A stretch of DNA of 16,379 nt from Chloroflexota bacterium (GCA_020850915.1 JADZDV010000213.1:1-16379), one strand, 5' to 3'. Shown: positions 1-7,701, counted from the stretch's first letter. Numbers and translations: made by a program. Notes: generated by a model not told the origin, from the sequence alone.

Positions 1-124
1 CCGTCAAGCGGTCCGAGCGCTGGCTGGCCAATCCCGATGAGGTGAACCACCGACTGGAGAGCCGTGTGCGGGAGATCCGCACGCACGGTTCGGAGGGAGG
101 GGGCCGCAAGGCTCCCTACCCTAT
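1..124 (+). mobile_element. 3' end of a group II intron (domains V and VI), cut by window edge
   Basis: Bases 59-91 fold as a textbook domain V. GAGCCGTG (59-66) pairs with CACGGTTC (84-91), CG at 82-83 forms the catalytic two-base bulge, and TGCGG (67-71) pairs with CCGCA (77-81) under a GAGAT loop. The AGC catalytic triad is at 60-62. Bases 92-122 fold as domain VI, with a GCAA tetraloop at 106-109, a long G-rich/C-rich stem and an unpaired A at 118 as the expected branch point. The 3' splice site is probably at AT 123-124. No maturase sequence is visible; any reverse transcriptase ORF lies before the window. Reading frames through here are artefacts of the RNA. Confidence 0.82.
59..91 (+). 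ncRNA. Group II intron domain V
   Basis: This hairpin starts with GAGCCG and ends with CGGTTC. It has a perfectly paired lower stem, a 2-nt CG bulge and a 5-bp upper stem, matching the most conserved part of group II ribozymes. It folds on the plus strand, so the intron reads left to right. Confidence 0.85.
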
Positions 125-170
125 CGGCCCGTATGATGTCTGGCTCCGGGAGAGTGGTCTGCCACTCCGT

Positions 171-191
171 GATCCTTCGCTGGCGCTCAGG
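171..191. repeat. Intergenic repeat fragment, split by the IS
   Basis: GATCCTTCGCTGGCGCTCAG plus G is one half of an intergenic repeat. The other half (TCAGGAGGACAGGAGGGGCG) reappears at 1655 on the far side of the insertion sequence, and related copies lie at 1743-1790 and 1910-1942. Confidence 0.55.
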
Positions 192-208
192 CATTGGAGT
201 TTGGACAA
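192..208 (+). repeat. Left terminal inverted repeat of the IS
   Basis: CATTGGAGTTTGGACAA lies immediately inside the TCAGG at 187-191 and pairs with the end at 1640-1654. Confidence 0.65.
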
Positions 209-229
209 ATGGGATGAGGGGTGTCGGCG

Positions 230-1571
230 TCAGGCCACCCGTTTTGGCTTTTTTTGAGCGCGGGGGGTGGCGCCGCACGACCGGGTAGCGGGTCCGGGGG
301 CCGGGACAGTCGCCCGGTCGCCGGCCCGGCGCTTTTCCTCGCGGCCGGACCGGGCGGACCGGTGTTCCCAGCCGCGATAATTCGGGCGCGAGGGCGCGGC
401 GCACCCGCCCGGGCGTCAGGCGCTCGGGTGGCAGGGGCCGCTCCCAGGGCAAGCGCTGGTCGGCTACCAGGTCGCGCCCCAGCCAGAGCTCCCAGAGCGC
501 CAGGAGCAGCAGCCAGCTCCAGCGGTCGGCAGCCTCCGGGTCGCACGGGCGGACGCTGGTCCAGCCAGGATCCTGCTTCAGGAACCGGAAGCCGTGCACG
601 GCCGTGAAGCGGGCGCTGTACCAGCGCCACAACTCCAGCAGGTCCTCGGGGAGCTCCCCGCCAATCCAGGCCAGCCACAGCGGCTGGGGCGGCTTGGCGT
701 GCCGGGGCAGGCGCTCCACCTGCACCCGCACCACGGTGCAGGGCGCCTCGTGCGTCCCCTGGACGTGCTGGTCGGGCCAGACGTCCACCTGGACCCAGCC
801 GTGGACCGGGTCCTCCTGGGGGGCGCTCCGGGCTGGCGCGGGGTGGGTCCTGGAATCCCAGAGCTTGAATTCATGCCCGTGCTTGGGCCGCGGCCCTCGC
901 CCACCGTACGGCCCGGGCGGGCCGAAGACTTTGCGCCGGGTGCGCAGCCGCGCCAGCACGTCCAGCGGCAACTCGGCCCGGACGAACGTCACCGGGTCGT
1001 AGCCGCTGTCGTACAGCGCCACCGGGCGCGCCGCCCCGGGCGGCCGGGCAGCCGCGGCCCCGCGGAGTTGCCGCACCGCCACCTCGGTCGGCGTCCCGGC
1101 GCCGGGGGCCCGGCGGGCCTGGTCCAGCGGCAGCACCCAACTGCTGCCGACCAGCGGCACCGCGAAGAGCCACTCGTACTCCCAACCGACGATCAGGCTG
1201 TCCCGCGGAACCCCGGGGCTGGCGAAGTGGCCGTAGGTCCGCTCCGGGCTGGTCTTGGCCGCTGGTCGGGGCCAGGCGGTGCCGTCGCCCGCCCAGAGCG
1301 GGCGGCCGGGCGCCGGGGGCTCGGGCACCACCTGGTGGAGCAGCCTCCGACAGGCGGCCGGGGAGAGCTGGCCGTCGGCCAGCGCGTCGCAGGCGCTCGG
1401 CCAGCGACGACGAAAGACGGGCGTCAGGCTCAACCGCACCAGGGTGCTCCGCACCGGGGCGACCAGCACCGCCTCCAGCAGCTCGAACAGCGCGTCGCGC
1501 CGGTGGCCCGGACTCTGGTACAGCTCCTGCCGAAAGGTCTGCAGCGTGTGGTGGGCGGAGATGGTGTCCAC
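230..1571 (-). CDS. DDE transposase, NF041680-like; frameshifted near C-terminus
   Basis: Reading the minus strand from GTG 1571 gives an open frame of about 446 residues. It opens with an alpha-helical region (residues 15-45, RRDALFELLEAVL). AGDGTAWPRP carries the probable first catalytic Asp (D96), ALYDSGYDP the second (D188), and FRFLKQDPGW then PCDPEAADRWSWL follow near residues 328-355. The C-terminal segment LPWERPLPPERLTPGRVRR is typical of NF041680-type putative transposases (recognised from memory). Where relatives have FxxEHxFRF, this copy reads FTAVHGFRF, so the catalytic Glu position appears to be Val325. A 7-A run at 248-254 puts the last residues out of frame: the zero frame has no stop before the window edge, whereas one A fewer gives SKKPKRVA and a stop at 230-232. 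The copy is probably inactive. It was missed by ATG-based ORF finding, and larger apparent ORFs in other frames here are shadows. Confidence 0.75.
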
Positions 1572-1639
1572 ACCCCGCCTGCCGCACGCTCCGCGCCACG
1601 CCCCCCTTCCCGCCGCTCCCAGCCCCGCCCAACCCCGGC

Positions 1640-1654
1640 TTGTCCACACTCAAG
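1640..1654 (-). repeat. Right terminal inverted repeat of the IS
   Basis: The reverse complement is CTTGAGTGTGGACAA, matching the left end. It is bordered on the right by TCAGG (1655-1659). Confidence 0.65.
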
Positions 1655-1676
1655 TCAGGAGGACAGGAGGGGCGCT
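1655..1676. repeat. Intergenic repeat unit 1
   Basis: TCAGGAGGACAGGAGGGGCG followed by CT. It is nearly identical to the unit starting at 1743 and forms the second half of the repeat interrupted by the IS. Confidence 0.6.
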
Positions 1677-1742
1677 TTCCATGACATACTGGTCGTCTCA
1701 GGTCATTCCCGATATCCGGCGGGCGCACCCGCCTGCCGACGC

Positions 1743-1790
1743 TCAGGAGGACAGGAGGGGGGCGCTGAGGATGACAGGAGGGGCGCTCAG
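1743..1790. repeat. Intergenic repeat units 2 and 3, tandem
   Basis: One unit begins TCAGGAGGACAGGAGGGG (1743), ending GGCGCT at 1766. It is directly followed by GAGGATGACAGGAGGGGCGC and TCAG (1767-1790). The core GACAGGAGGGGCGCT occurs in both, with a two-G difference in the first. Confidence 0.65.
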
Positions 1791-1909
1791 AGTTTGTGAA
1801 ACGATTGCCAGGCGGTGGGCTGGTGCACAGCCTCTTGTGGTGACGCGGCGCCCGTGGCCACACGACGTTGCGCGTGCTCGGGGTGTGTTCGCCAAGTGAT
1901 CACAGCCTC

Positions 1910-1942
1910 TCAGGAGGACAGAGGGGCGGGCGGGATGACAGG
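1910..1942. repeat. Intergenic repeat unit 4, diverged
   Basis: TCAGGAGGACAGAGGGGCGG is followed by GCGGGATGACAGG, a degenerate version of the units at 1655 and 1743. It ends 12 bases before the stop of the amidohydrolase gene. Confidence 0.55.
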
Positions 1943-1953
1943 TGTGTACACCA

Positions 1954-2955
1954 TTACTCTCCTCGCTTGATCCCTAGCAGGCGCGCCGCGGTGCCGCCTA
2001 CTACGTTGGCGTGGTCCTCCGGGCTCAGGTCCAGGCCGGCGACGGTGTCCAGGGGGTGGATGTCCGCCATGTCAGCCGGGTAGTCGGTGCCGAGGATGAG
2101 CTGGTCGGGGCCGACCAGAGAGAGGAGGTACTGGAGGGCCGGGACGCCGTGGCTGATCGTGTCGAAGTAGAGCTTCTTGAAGTAGTAGCTTGGCGGGTTG
2201 GAGATGTGCTCGCGACCGTCCGTGCGCACGTTGTAGGCGTGGTCGAAGCGACCGATCTGGTAGGGCACGAGGCCGCCGGCATGGCAGAAGCAGATTTTCA
2301 AGTTTGGCCAGCGCTCCAGGTGGCCGCCAAAGATGAGGTTGCCCATCGACAGCGACGAGTCGAGCGGGTTGCCGATCAGGTTCGAGAGGTGGTAGCTGCC
2401 CATGCGCTTCGTCGCTTTCGCCAGTGAGTCGGAGACCGGGTGGGCGAAGACGAAGATGCCCAGGCCGGCGACGGCCTCCCAGAACGGCAGGAAGCGGTCC
2501 TCGCCGAGGTCGGCGCCCTCGACGTTCGTCATAATCTCGACGCCGGTGTAGCCCAGTTCGTCCCGAAGCCGGCGCAGCTCGCGAACGGCTGCCTCAGGAT
2601 GCTGGAGCGGCACAATGCCGAGCGGATGGAAGCGTGTCGGATGGGAGGCGGCCATCTCGGCGATCGCCTCGTTCACCAGGTGGCAGAGCCGATTCGCCTG
2701 CTCGAGGGGGAGGTGGTACGCCTGGAGCTGGGGCGTCAGGGAGATTGCCTGGATCTCCACGCCCATCGCGTCCATATCGCGGATGCGCAGGTCGAGGTCC
2801 CAGCGCTCCGGCGGCAGCTCCCAGCTTCCGTGATCTCGCAGTCGTACGGTGACGCCGTTGGCGCGATCGGCGGCGCTGAAGCCGTCGAACTGCTCGCGCT
2901 TGAAGGCGTCGATCAGGGCGGGCGGGATGATGTGGTTGTGAATGTCGACAATCAT
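1954..2955 (-). CDS. Amidohydrolase family 2, ACMSD/resorcylate decarboxylase-like
   Basis: This 333-residue TIM-barrel metal-dependent hydrolase resembles ACMSD, gamma-resorcylate decarboxylase and related amidohydrolase_2 enzymes, which hydrolyse or decarboxylate small carboxylated substrates in the cytoplasm. Visible metal ligands are H6 and H8 in the N-terminal DIHNH, H172 in FAHPV, H225 in CFCHAGG and D291 in LGTDYP, giving a complete site. Length is normal for the family. The ATG at 2955 is preceded by GGAGAA (2960-2965), a good ribosome site. There is no signal peptide. The gene stands alone, divergent from the glycan cluster. The substrate cannot be inferred: neighbours are not an obvious catabolic pathway. 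Decarboxylase or lactonase activity are both possible. Confidence 0.9.
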   Translation of the reverse strand: MIVDIHNHIIPPALIDAFKREQFDGFSAADRANGVTVRLRDHGSWELPPERWDLDLRIRDMDAMGVEIQAISLTPQLQAYHLPLEQANRLCHLVNEAIAEMAASHPTRFHPLGIVPLQHPEAAVRELRRLRDELGYTGVEIMTNVEGADLGEDRFLPFWEAVAGLGIFVFAHPVSDSLAKATKRMGSYHLSNLIGNPLDSSLSMGNLIFGGHLERWPNLKICFCHAGGLVPYQIGRFDHAYNVRTDGREHISNPPSYYFKKLYFDTISHGVPALQYLLSLVGPDQLILGTDYPADMADIHPLDTVAGLDLSPEDHANVVGGTAARLLGIKRGE

Positions 2956-2993
2956 CGTTTCTCCGATACGCCAGTCTCACCAGGCCGAGCCTC

Positions 2994-2999
2994 AGGGTA
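2994..2999 (-). promoter_or_regulatory. Possible -10 element for the amidohydrolase
   Basis: TACCCT on the minus strand lies about 40 bases before the amidohydrolase ATG. No matching -35 was found, so support is weak. Confidence 0.25.
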
Positions 3000-3082
3000 G
3001 CCGAAGCGGGCTCCCGCGGTCGCCGTGCTTCTCCACGGACGTGCTGGCGCCATCCCGCTGCCGCCGGCTCGCGGACCTGTGG

Positions 3083-3088
3083 TAGGCT
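3083..3088 (+). promoter_or_regulatory. Possible -10 element for the glycan cluster
   Basis: GTGGTAGGCT ends in TAGGCT, resembling the TAGAAT and TAGCCT elements before other genes in this window. No convincing -35 was seen. If real, transcription would start near 3095, making the GTG at 3089 unusable and favouring the ATG at 3146. Confidence 0.35.
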
Positions 3089-3145
3089 GTGGTGCTTCAT
3101 ATCGCGTCGCGCTGGTTGAGGCCGTCGCGCCGCGGCTCTTGCCAG

Positions 3146-5569
3146 ATGACCGTCGCCTCGCGCCCCTACAACTCGTCGAAAGCGCCGGCGCGCCAGCCTT
3201 CGGCGTGGGCGCCCTGGCCACGCCGCGCTCTCTCCCTGACCCCCATCGTGCTGGCTGGCCTGGCGCTGGCCTGGCCGCGCCTGGCGCTCCTCTGCGCGGT
3301 GCTCTCGATCGTCCTCGCGGTGGTTGCGCTCGTCCGCCGAGCCTGGCAACCCACGCCCGTCGACGCCGGGCTGTGGCTGCTGGCGCTCGGATCGCTGGTT
3401 GGCTACGTGGTCGCGGTTGATCCGGGCGCGCGCGATCTGCGCCTGAGCGGCGTGCTCGCAAGCCTGGCGGTGTTCACGCTCGCCGTGCGCTGCAGCAGCG
3501 CCCCCCGAGCAACGCGGTTCGGCGGGCGCCTGTTTGTGGTCGCGGTCCTGGTGGGGCTGGTCATCACGCTGGGGCTGCTCCAGGGGCAGCTCCCGGACAA
3601 CACGATCACCCGACGTCTGAGCCTGCCGCTGAGCCTCTTCCGAGCATTCCCGCCGGTCCAGGGCGATATCTTCGACGTCAACAGTCGCTTCCCAGTCCAC
3701 CAGTACGGCGTGGCGTTCCTGCTCCTGCTAGCCGTGCCGTTCGGGGTGGCAGGCGTGGTGTTTGGACCGAGCCTGCTCAGACGGGTGCTCGCCGGCGTCG
3801 CGGTGGTCGTGGCGATGGCGCTGCTGGCGGCGACGGAGGCGCGCGGGGCGCTGCTGGCCGCGGCGGTGGCGGCCGCGGCCCTGGCGAGCTTCCGCGGCCG
3901 CTGGTTCTGGGCGCTGGTGCCGGTTGGGTTGGCGCTGGTCGTTGGACTCATGACGGCGGGAATCATCAACCGTTCGATCGAAGCGTCCTGGCTGCAGGCG
4001 CGCCTGTCGATCTGGAGCCGGACGCTCTCCATGCTCGGCGACTTCCCGCTGAGCGGGGCGGGGCTGGGGATGCGCACCTTTGCTCGCGTCTTCGCGTACA
4101 CGTTCGGGCTGCCAGACCCGTACCAGGTCGTCCACAGCCACAACATCTTGCTCCAGGCGTACGCCGAGCAGGGCCTGCTCGGCCTGGTCGGCCTGCTGCT
4201 CGCGCTCGGGGCGGGGCTGGCTCTGGCGTTGCGAGGGGCGAGATCGGCGGCTCCAACGGAGCGTCCGCTGGCCGCCGCCGTCTTCGCCGCTCTGCTGGGA
4301 GCCGTGGTCTACGGGCTCACTGACCAGGTGCCGACGACCGATTTCGGCCTGGTCGCGCTTCTTGCGCTCGCCGGACTGGGCGTGGGGATCGATCGCCGGT
4401 CGGCGGCCGGGCGCGAGGTGTCGCCCGTGGTCCAGGCGCGCCTGCCACGCCTGGTAGGGCCAGCGGGCAGCGTCGCGGTCTTTCTGCTCCTGGCGCTCAC
4501 GGCGCCTCGCTGGATCAGCGGCCTGGAGCTGAACGCCGCCGCGGCGCGCCTGGTCGGCGTTACCCTGGGCCAGTTGTCGGCCGACGACAAGCAACGGACC
4601 CTCGCCGAGATCGAAGGGCTGCTCCAGCAGGCGACGTGGTGGAATCGGACCAACGTCGCGGCGTTCCGGAACATGGGACTCGCACGGCTCGAGGGGCACG
4701 ACGTGACGGGAGCGATGGCCGCGGTGGCGGCGGCGAAGGCGAGCGGCAACCTGAACGACTACGAGCGCTGGCAGCTCGGGCGGCTGGCCGACAAGGCGGG
4801 CTTCACACTCGAGGCGATCGCCCTCTGGCGCGACGCGGGGCGGGTGGACACCCTGCGAGCGGCGGCGGAGCAGTTCGCGGCGCGCAATGACGATAAGTCC
4901 GCCGAGGCGGCCTACGGGGCGCTGGTGGAGCTGGAGCCGGACGTGCCGGAGCACATGTCCAACCTGGCGAAGGCGGTGCTGGCGAGCGGCGGCACGCCGG
5001 AGGAGGCGCTCGGCTGGTTTGAGCGCGCGGCCACGTTGAACCCCGACGCGAGGCGGAGCCTCTCTCGACAGCTCGTGCTGGAGGGTGAGCCCTGCCGGAT
5101 CAACGAGCGCGCCGGTGGCGGCCGCTTCGACTGCGCGGTATTCTGGTTCGGTCTGGCGAGCAAGGTAGATCCGAGCTTCGACAAGCCGGAAGTTGAGCTT
5201 GGCGCCGTTCACTACTATGCGGGTCGCGTCCTGGAAAACGCCGGCCAGGCGAAGGAGGCGACCGTTCGGTACCTGGAGGCCGCGTCTCACTTTCAGGCCG
5301 CCTCGACACGCGATCCTCGCAACGCCTCGACCTGGCATCAATTGGGGCAGGCGCTCGACGCGGCTGGCCGCCGCGAGGAGGCGCTGGCTGCCTTCCGCCG
5401 GGCCGTCCAGGAGCGGCCGAACGCGGCGAACCTCCACGTGAGCCTCGGCCGGGTGCTGGCCGCCCTCGGACGGAGCGCCGAGGCGCGCCAGGAGCTGGAG
5501 ACGGCGCTCCGACTGGATCCAAACGTGCCAGACGCGCAAGCGGCGCTGCAGAGCCTTGCCGGTCGCTGA
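3146..5569 (+). CDS. O-antigen ligase (Wzy_C) domain protein fused to TPR repeats
   Basis: This integral membrane protein has about 10-12 hydrophobic segments over the first ~430 residues. The Wzy_C/O-antigen ligase signature lies at nt 3995-4190: RLSIWSRTL, then GDFPLSGAGLG, then HSHNILLQAYAEQGLLGL in the large loop before the last helices. The C-terminal third (nt ~4570-5566) is soluble and carries TPR-like helical pairs, clearest at the end (WHQLGQALDAAGRREEALAAF, then LHVSLGRVLAALGRSAEARQ). Family members join a lipid-linked glycan to an acceptor or polymerise it at the outer membrane face; ligase-TPR fusions are common outside Proteobacteria and may glycosylate proteins. The frame is open from GTG 3089, but ATG 3146 is preferred because of the putative promoter at 3083. 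No strong Shine-Dalgarno precedes either. It heads a plus-strand cluster. Confidence 0.85.
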   Translation: MTVASRPYNSSKAPARQPSAWAPWPRRALSLTPIVLAGLALAWPRLALLCAVLSIVLAVVALVRRAWQPTPVDAGLWLLALGSLVGYVVAVDPGARDLRLSGVLASLAVFTLAVRCSSAPRATRFGGRLFVVAVLVGLVITLGLLQGQLPDNTITRRLSLPLSLFRAFPPVQGDIFDVNSRFPVHQYGVAFLLLLAVPFGVAGVVFGPSLLRRVLAGVAVVVAMALLAATEARGALLAAAVAAAALASFRGRWFWALVPVGLALVVGLMTAGIINRSIEASWLQARLSIWSRTLSMLGDFPLSGAGLGMRTFARVFAYTFGLPDPYQVVHSHNILLQAYAEQGLLGLVGLLLALGAGLALALRGARSAAPTERPLAAAVFAALLGAVVYGLTDQVPTTDFGLVALLALAGLGVGIDRRSAAGREVSPVVQARLPRLVGPAGSVAVFLLLALTAPRWISGLELNAAAARLVGVTLGQLSADDKQRTLAEIEGLLQQATWWNRTNVAAFRNMGLARLEGHDVTGAMAAVAAAKASGNLNDYERWQLGRLADKAGFTLEAIALWRDAGRVDTLRAAAEQFAARNDDKSAEAAYGALVELEPDVPEHMSNLAKAVLASGGTPEEALGWFERAATLNPDARRSLSRQLVLEGEPCRINERAGGGRFDCAVFWFGLASKVDPSFDKPEVELGAVHYYAGRVLENAGQAKEATVRYLEAASHFQAASTRDPRNASTWHQLGQALDAAGRREEALAAFRRAVQERPNAANLHVSLGRVLAALGRSAEARQELETALRLDPNVPDAQAALQSLAGR

Positions 5570-7649
5570 GACGCGCGCACCGGCTGCGCACCGAGTAGCC
5601 AGGACCGCCACGCCGGCGCGGCGGTCCTGGGCAGCGGTCCTGGCGCGGAATGTCCTGCTGCTGCTGCCAGTCCTGGCGCTCGCGCTCGCCTTCCGCCTGG
5701 TGAACCTGGACAGCTACAGCGGGCTGTTCGACGAGGGGATCCGGGTCGAACAGCTCTACCTGATGACCTGGGGCTACCGGCCGTTCCGCGACATCTTCGC
5801 GGCGCAGGGTCCGTTGCTGCTGGACAGCCTGTACCCCTTCTATCTCGTCGGCAGCGCCGTGCTCGGCCAGACGCTCGTCGCAGCGCGGGTAGCGGCCGTC
5901 TGCTACTCGCTGCTGGGCATCGTCGCTCTCGCCTGGCTGGCGCACCAGATCGCGGGGCGCTGGGCGGCCGTGTCCGCGGCGCTCGTCCTGGCGCTGAGCC
6001 CGCTCTATCTCGAGGGCTCGCGACTGGCGCTGGCCGAAGTGCCGGCGCTGGCGCCGGCGATGCTCTCGGTCGGTGCGATCACGCGCTACAGCGCGACTGG
6101 TCGACTCCGCTGGCTGATCCTGGCCGCCGCGGCGCTGACCTGGAGCATCCTGATGAAGCCGATCACCGTGGCGGCGATCCCCGCGGTGTGCATCGGCGCG
6201 CTGGGTCAGGGTTGGCCCGGCTGGCGGCAGCTCCTCGGCAGCGTGCGCCCCTCGCAGGCGCTTGCGACGCTCCGCCGCTGGTCCGGGCTGCGATGGCTGG
6301 CGAGCGTCGGGGTGCTGATGGTGCTGGTCTCGATCGCGATCGTCTTCCTGCTCGATTTCTCGGGCGTGTGGGACCAGATCTTCCGCTATCGCGAGGCGAG
6401 CCGCGCGGCGACGAGCTGGAGCGTTCGCAAGAACCTCGTCGCCATTGTGCGCGGGTTCGGCTACGAGCCGCTCACCCTGCTCCCGCTGGCCCTGCTGGGA
6501 ACGGTGCTGGCTTCCGCGACGCGCTCGCGGCGCGCCCTGCCGGCGATCGTCTGGACGCTGGGCGGTGTTGCGTTGCTGCTGTTCTACAGCCCGCTCCACG
6601 GCAAGCACATCGTGGTAGCGATTCCCGGCCTGGCGCTCATGACGGGCCTGGCGCCGGTGCTCTTGCTGCACCTGGGCGCCTCGGCGCGGAAGCACGGCCG
6701 AGCCGGGTGGGTCAGGGGTGCGACCGTCGCGGCGAGCCTGGCGACGCTCAGCTACCTGGCTGCTCTGCCGCCTGTGCTCGCGAGAACCGGCGACACACTG
6801 AAGGTCACTTCTGACACGGACGTGGACCCGGCCTTCGAGCAGTATGCCGACGCGGTACGGGTGATCCAGGCACTCACCACGCCGGACGATTTCGTGGTGA
6901 CGGACCATCCATACCTGGCGTTCCTGGCCGGTCGAAGGGTCCCGCCCAAGCTGGTGGACACCGCGAAATCGCGGATCGAAGCTCGCAGCCTGCGCGCCAG
7001 CGAGGCGAAGGCGCTGGCCGAGGCCTACAACCCGAAGCTGGTCATCCTCTGGAGCGACCGACTGCGTGGCCTACGGGCCTTCAAGGAGTGGACCGAGGAC
7101 AACTACCAGGTGGTCAAGATCTACAACCGCCGCGACGACCTCGACCGACTGCTCTACTTGCGGCGCGACGCCGACTTTGCCAGCGCTCGCCCGCTGGCGG
7201 GCGGCACGGCGGGCGGCACGGCGGGCGTGGCGGACTTTGCCGGCGTGGTGCGACTCGACAGCGTCGCGGTCGATCAAGCGGAGATGCGCTCGGGCGACGG
7301 CACGACGGTGACCCTTGCTTGGGAGCTGCTTCAGCCGACGCCAGTGGACTACCACGTCGTGACGTACCTGCGGGATGCTCGGGGCGAGATCATGGACGAG
7401 CAGGAGGAGTCGCTGGGCGGCGGCAGCAGCGGCACGTCCGAGTGGACGCCAGGGCGCTGGGTTGTGCAATCGTCCTTCGTGAAATCGGACCGGGATCTCG
7501 AGCCAGGCGACTACCGCGTGACCGTGGGTCTGTACGACTCGCGCGCCCGGAGCTTCGCGCCGGTTGCGCTAGCGACGGGTAGTCGCGCCTCGACTGTGGC
7601 CGAAGGCAACGAAGTGGACGCGGCTCGGATCACGGTCAGCCGTCGGTGA
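5556..7649 (+). CDS. GT39/ArnT-like membrane glycosyltransferase with C-terminal beta-domain
   Basis: This 697-residue protein has an N-terminal helix (about 33-48), then LFDEG with the acidic pair D59-E60 typical of the first loop of GT-C (GT39/PMT_2) enzymes, then RDIFAAQGPLLL and about ten further membrane helices to residue ~410. GT-C enzymes transfer a sugar from a polyprenyl-phosphate donor outside the cytoplasmic membrane. A soluble region follows. After a GGTAGGTAG linker (nt 7197-7220), the last ~140 residues (LAWELLQPTPVDYHVVTYL ... PGDYRVTVGLYD) form a predicted beta-sandwich seen at the end of many Chloroflexota GT39 proteins (from memory). The TTG at 5556 overlaps the upstream stop by 14 bases; no ATG or GTG lies before the first helix, so translational coupling with the ligase gene is likely. 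Confidence 0.85.
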   Translation: MPVAETRAPAAHRVARTATPARRSWAAVLARNVLLLLPVLALALAFRLVNLDSYSGLFDEGIRVEQLYLMTWGYRPFRDIFAAQGPLLLDSLYPFYLVGSAVLGQTLVAARVAAVCYSLLGIVALAWLAHQIAGRWAAVSAALVLALSPLYLEGSRLALAEVPALAPAMLSVGAITRYSATGRLRWLILAAAALTWSILMKPITVAAIPAVCIGALGQGWPGWRQLLGSVRPSQALATLRRWSGLRWLASVGVLMVLVSIAIVFLLDFSGVWDQIFRYREASRAATSWSVRKNLVAIVRGFGYEPLTLLPLALLGTVLASATRSRRALPAIVWTLGGVALLLFYSPLHGKHIVVAIPGLALMTGLAPVLLLHLGASARKHGRAGWVRGATVAASLATLSYLAALPPVLARTGDTLKVTSDTDVDPAFEQYADAVRVIQALTTPDDFVVTDHPYLAFLAGRRVPPKLVDTAKSRIEARSLRASEAKALAEAYNPKLVILWSDRLRGLRAFKEWTEDNYQVVKIYNRRDDLDRLLYLRRDADFASARPLAGGTAGGTAGVADFAGVVRLDSVAVDQAEMRSGDGTTVTLAWELLQPTPVDYHVVTYLRDARGEIMDEQEESLGGGSSGTSEWTPGRWVVQSSFVKSDRDLEPGDYRVTVGLYDSRARSFAPVALATGSRASTVAEGNEVDAARITVSRR
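7194..7230 (+). repeat. Short tandem repeat (12-bp unit) inside the glycosyltransferase
   Basis: GGCGGGCGGCAC recurs about three times, encoding AGGTAGGTAG. It is a flexible hinge between the membrane/periplasmic part and the terminal beta-domain. Being in-frame 12-mers, copy-number change would vary only linker length. Confidence 0.6.
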
Positions 7650-7701
7650 GGCGAGCGCAACGGGAGCGTGCCAGGCGGGTTCGGCGGCGGGGTTGATAGG
7701 G

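Larger units (their letters stand above)
192..1654 (-). mobile_element. Insertion sequence with NF041680-like DDE transposase
   Basis: The left end CATTGGAGTTTGGACAA (192-208) and the reverse complement of the right end, CTTGAGTGTGGACAA (1640-1654), form imperfect terminal inverted repeats; the core GAGTKTGGACAA matches at 11 of 12 positions. Both ends are flanked by TCAGG (187-191 and 1655-1659), a likely 5-bp target duplication. The element is about 1.46 kb and contains one minus-strand transposase gene filling nearly its whole length. It has landed inside an intergenic repeat. The flanking TCAGG belongs to that repeat, so the duplication could be coincidental. Confidence 0.72.
1572..1953. 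other. Gene-free stretch: IS terminus and intergenic repeats
   Basis: I see no convincing gene. The stretch holds the transposase leader and right IS end (to 1654), then repeated G-rich units at 1655-1676, 1743-1790 and 1910-1942, separated by unique sequence. No T-run terminator or tRNA-like fold was recognised. The apparent ORFs crossing it are antisense shadows of the transposase extended by chance. Confidence 0.6.

Noticed and set aside
152..167. GAGTGG-TCTG-CCACTC hairpin just after the intron end
   Set aside because: A 6-bp stem with no following T-run; it could be part of an exon-side target but nothing more supports it.
42..288. Small ORFs over the left edge (SRVREIRTHGSEGGG-like)
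   Set aside because: They are translations of group II intron domain V/VI RNA, a common mis-annotation.
594..1799. 401-codon plus-strand ORF across the IS
   Set aside because: It is antisense to the transposase frame, which carries recognisable family motifs; the composition is Arg/Gly/Pro-rich shadow.
871..1863. 330-codon minus-strand ORF overlapping the transposase
   Set aside because: Same strand but a different frame from the transposase; low-complexity Ala/Gly/Arg/Pro text that crosses the IS boundary.
1944..1954. GTGTACACC word shared with 9291-9299
   Set aside because: A short near-palindrome occurring twice in 16 kb at unrelated positions; likely chance.
2594..3700. 368-codon minus-strand ORF upstream of and overlapping the amidohydrolase
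   Set aside because: Overlaps two well-supported genes in shadow frames and has no domain pattern.
3728..5611. 627-codon minus-strand ORF, and the 602-codon one at 5100-6908
   Set aside because: Antisense shadows of the ligase-TPR and GT39 genes, caused by high GC; rich in Arg/Gln/Pro with no family motif.
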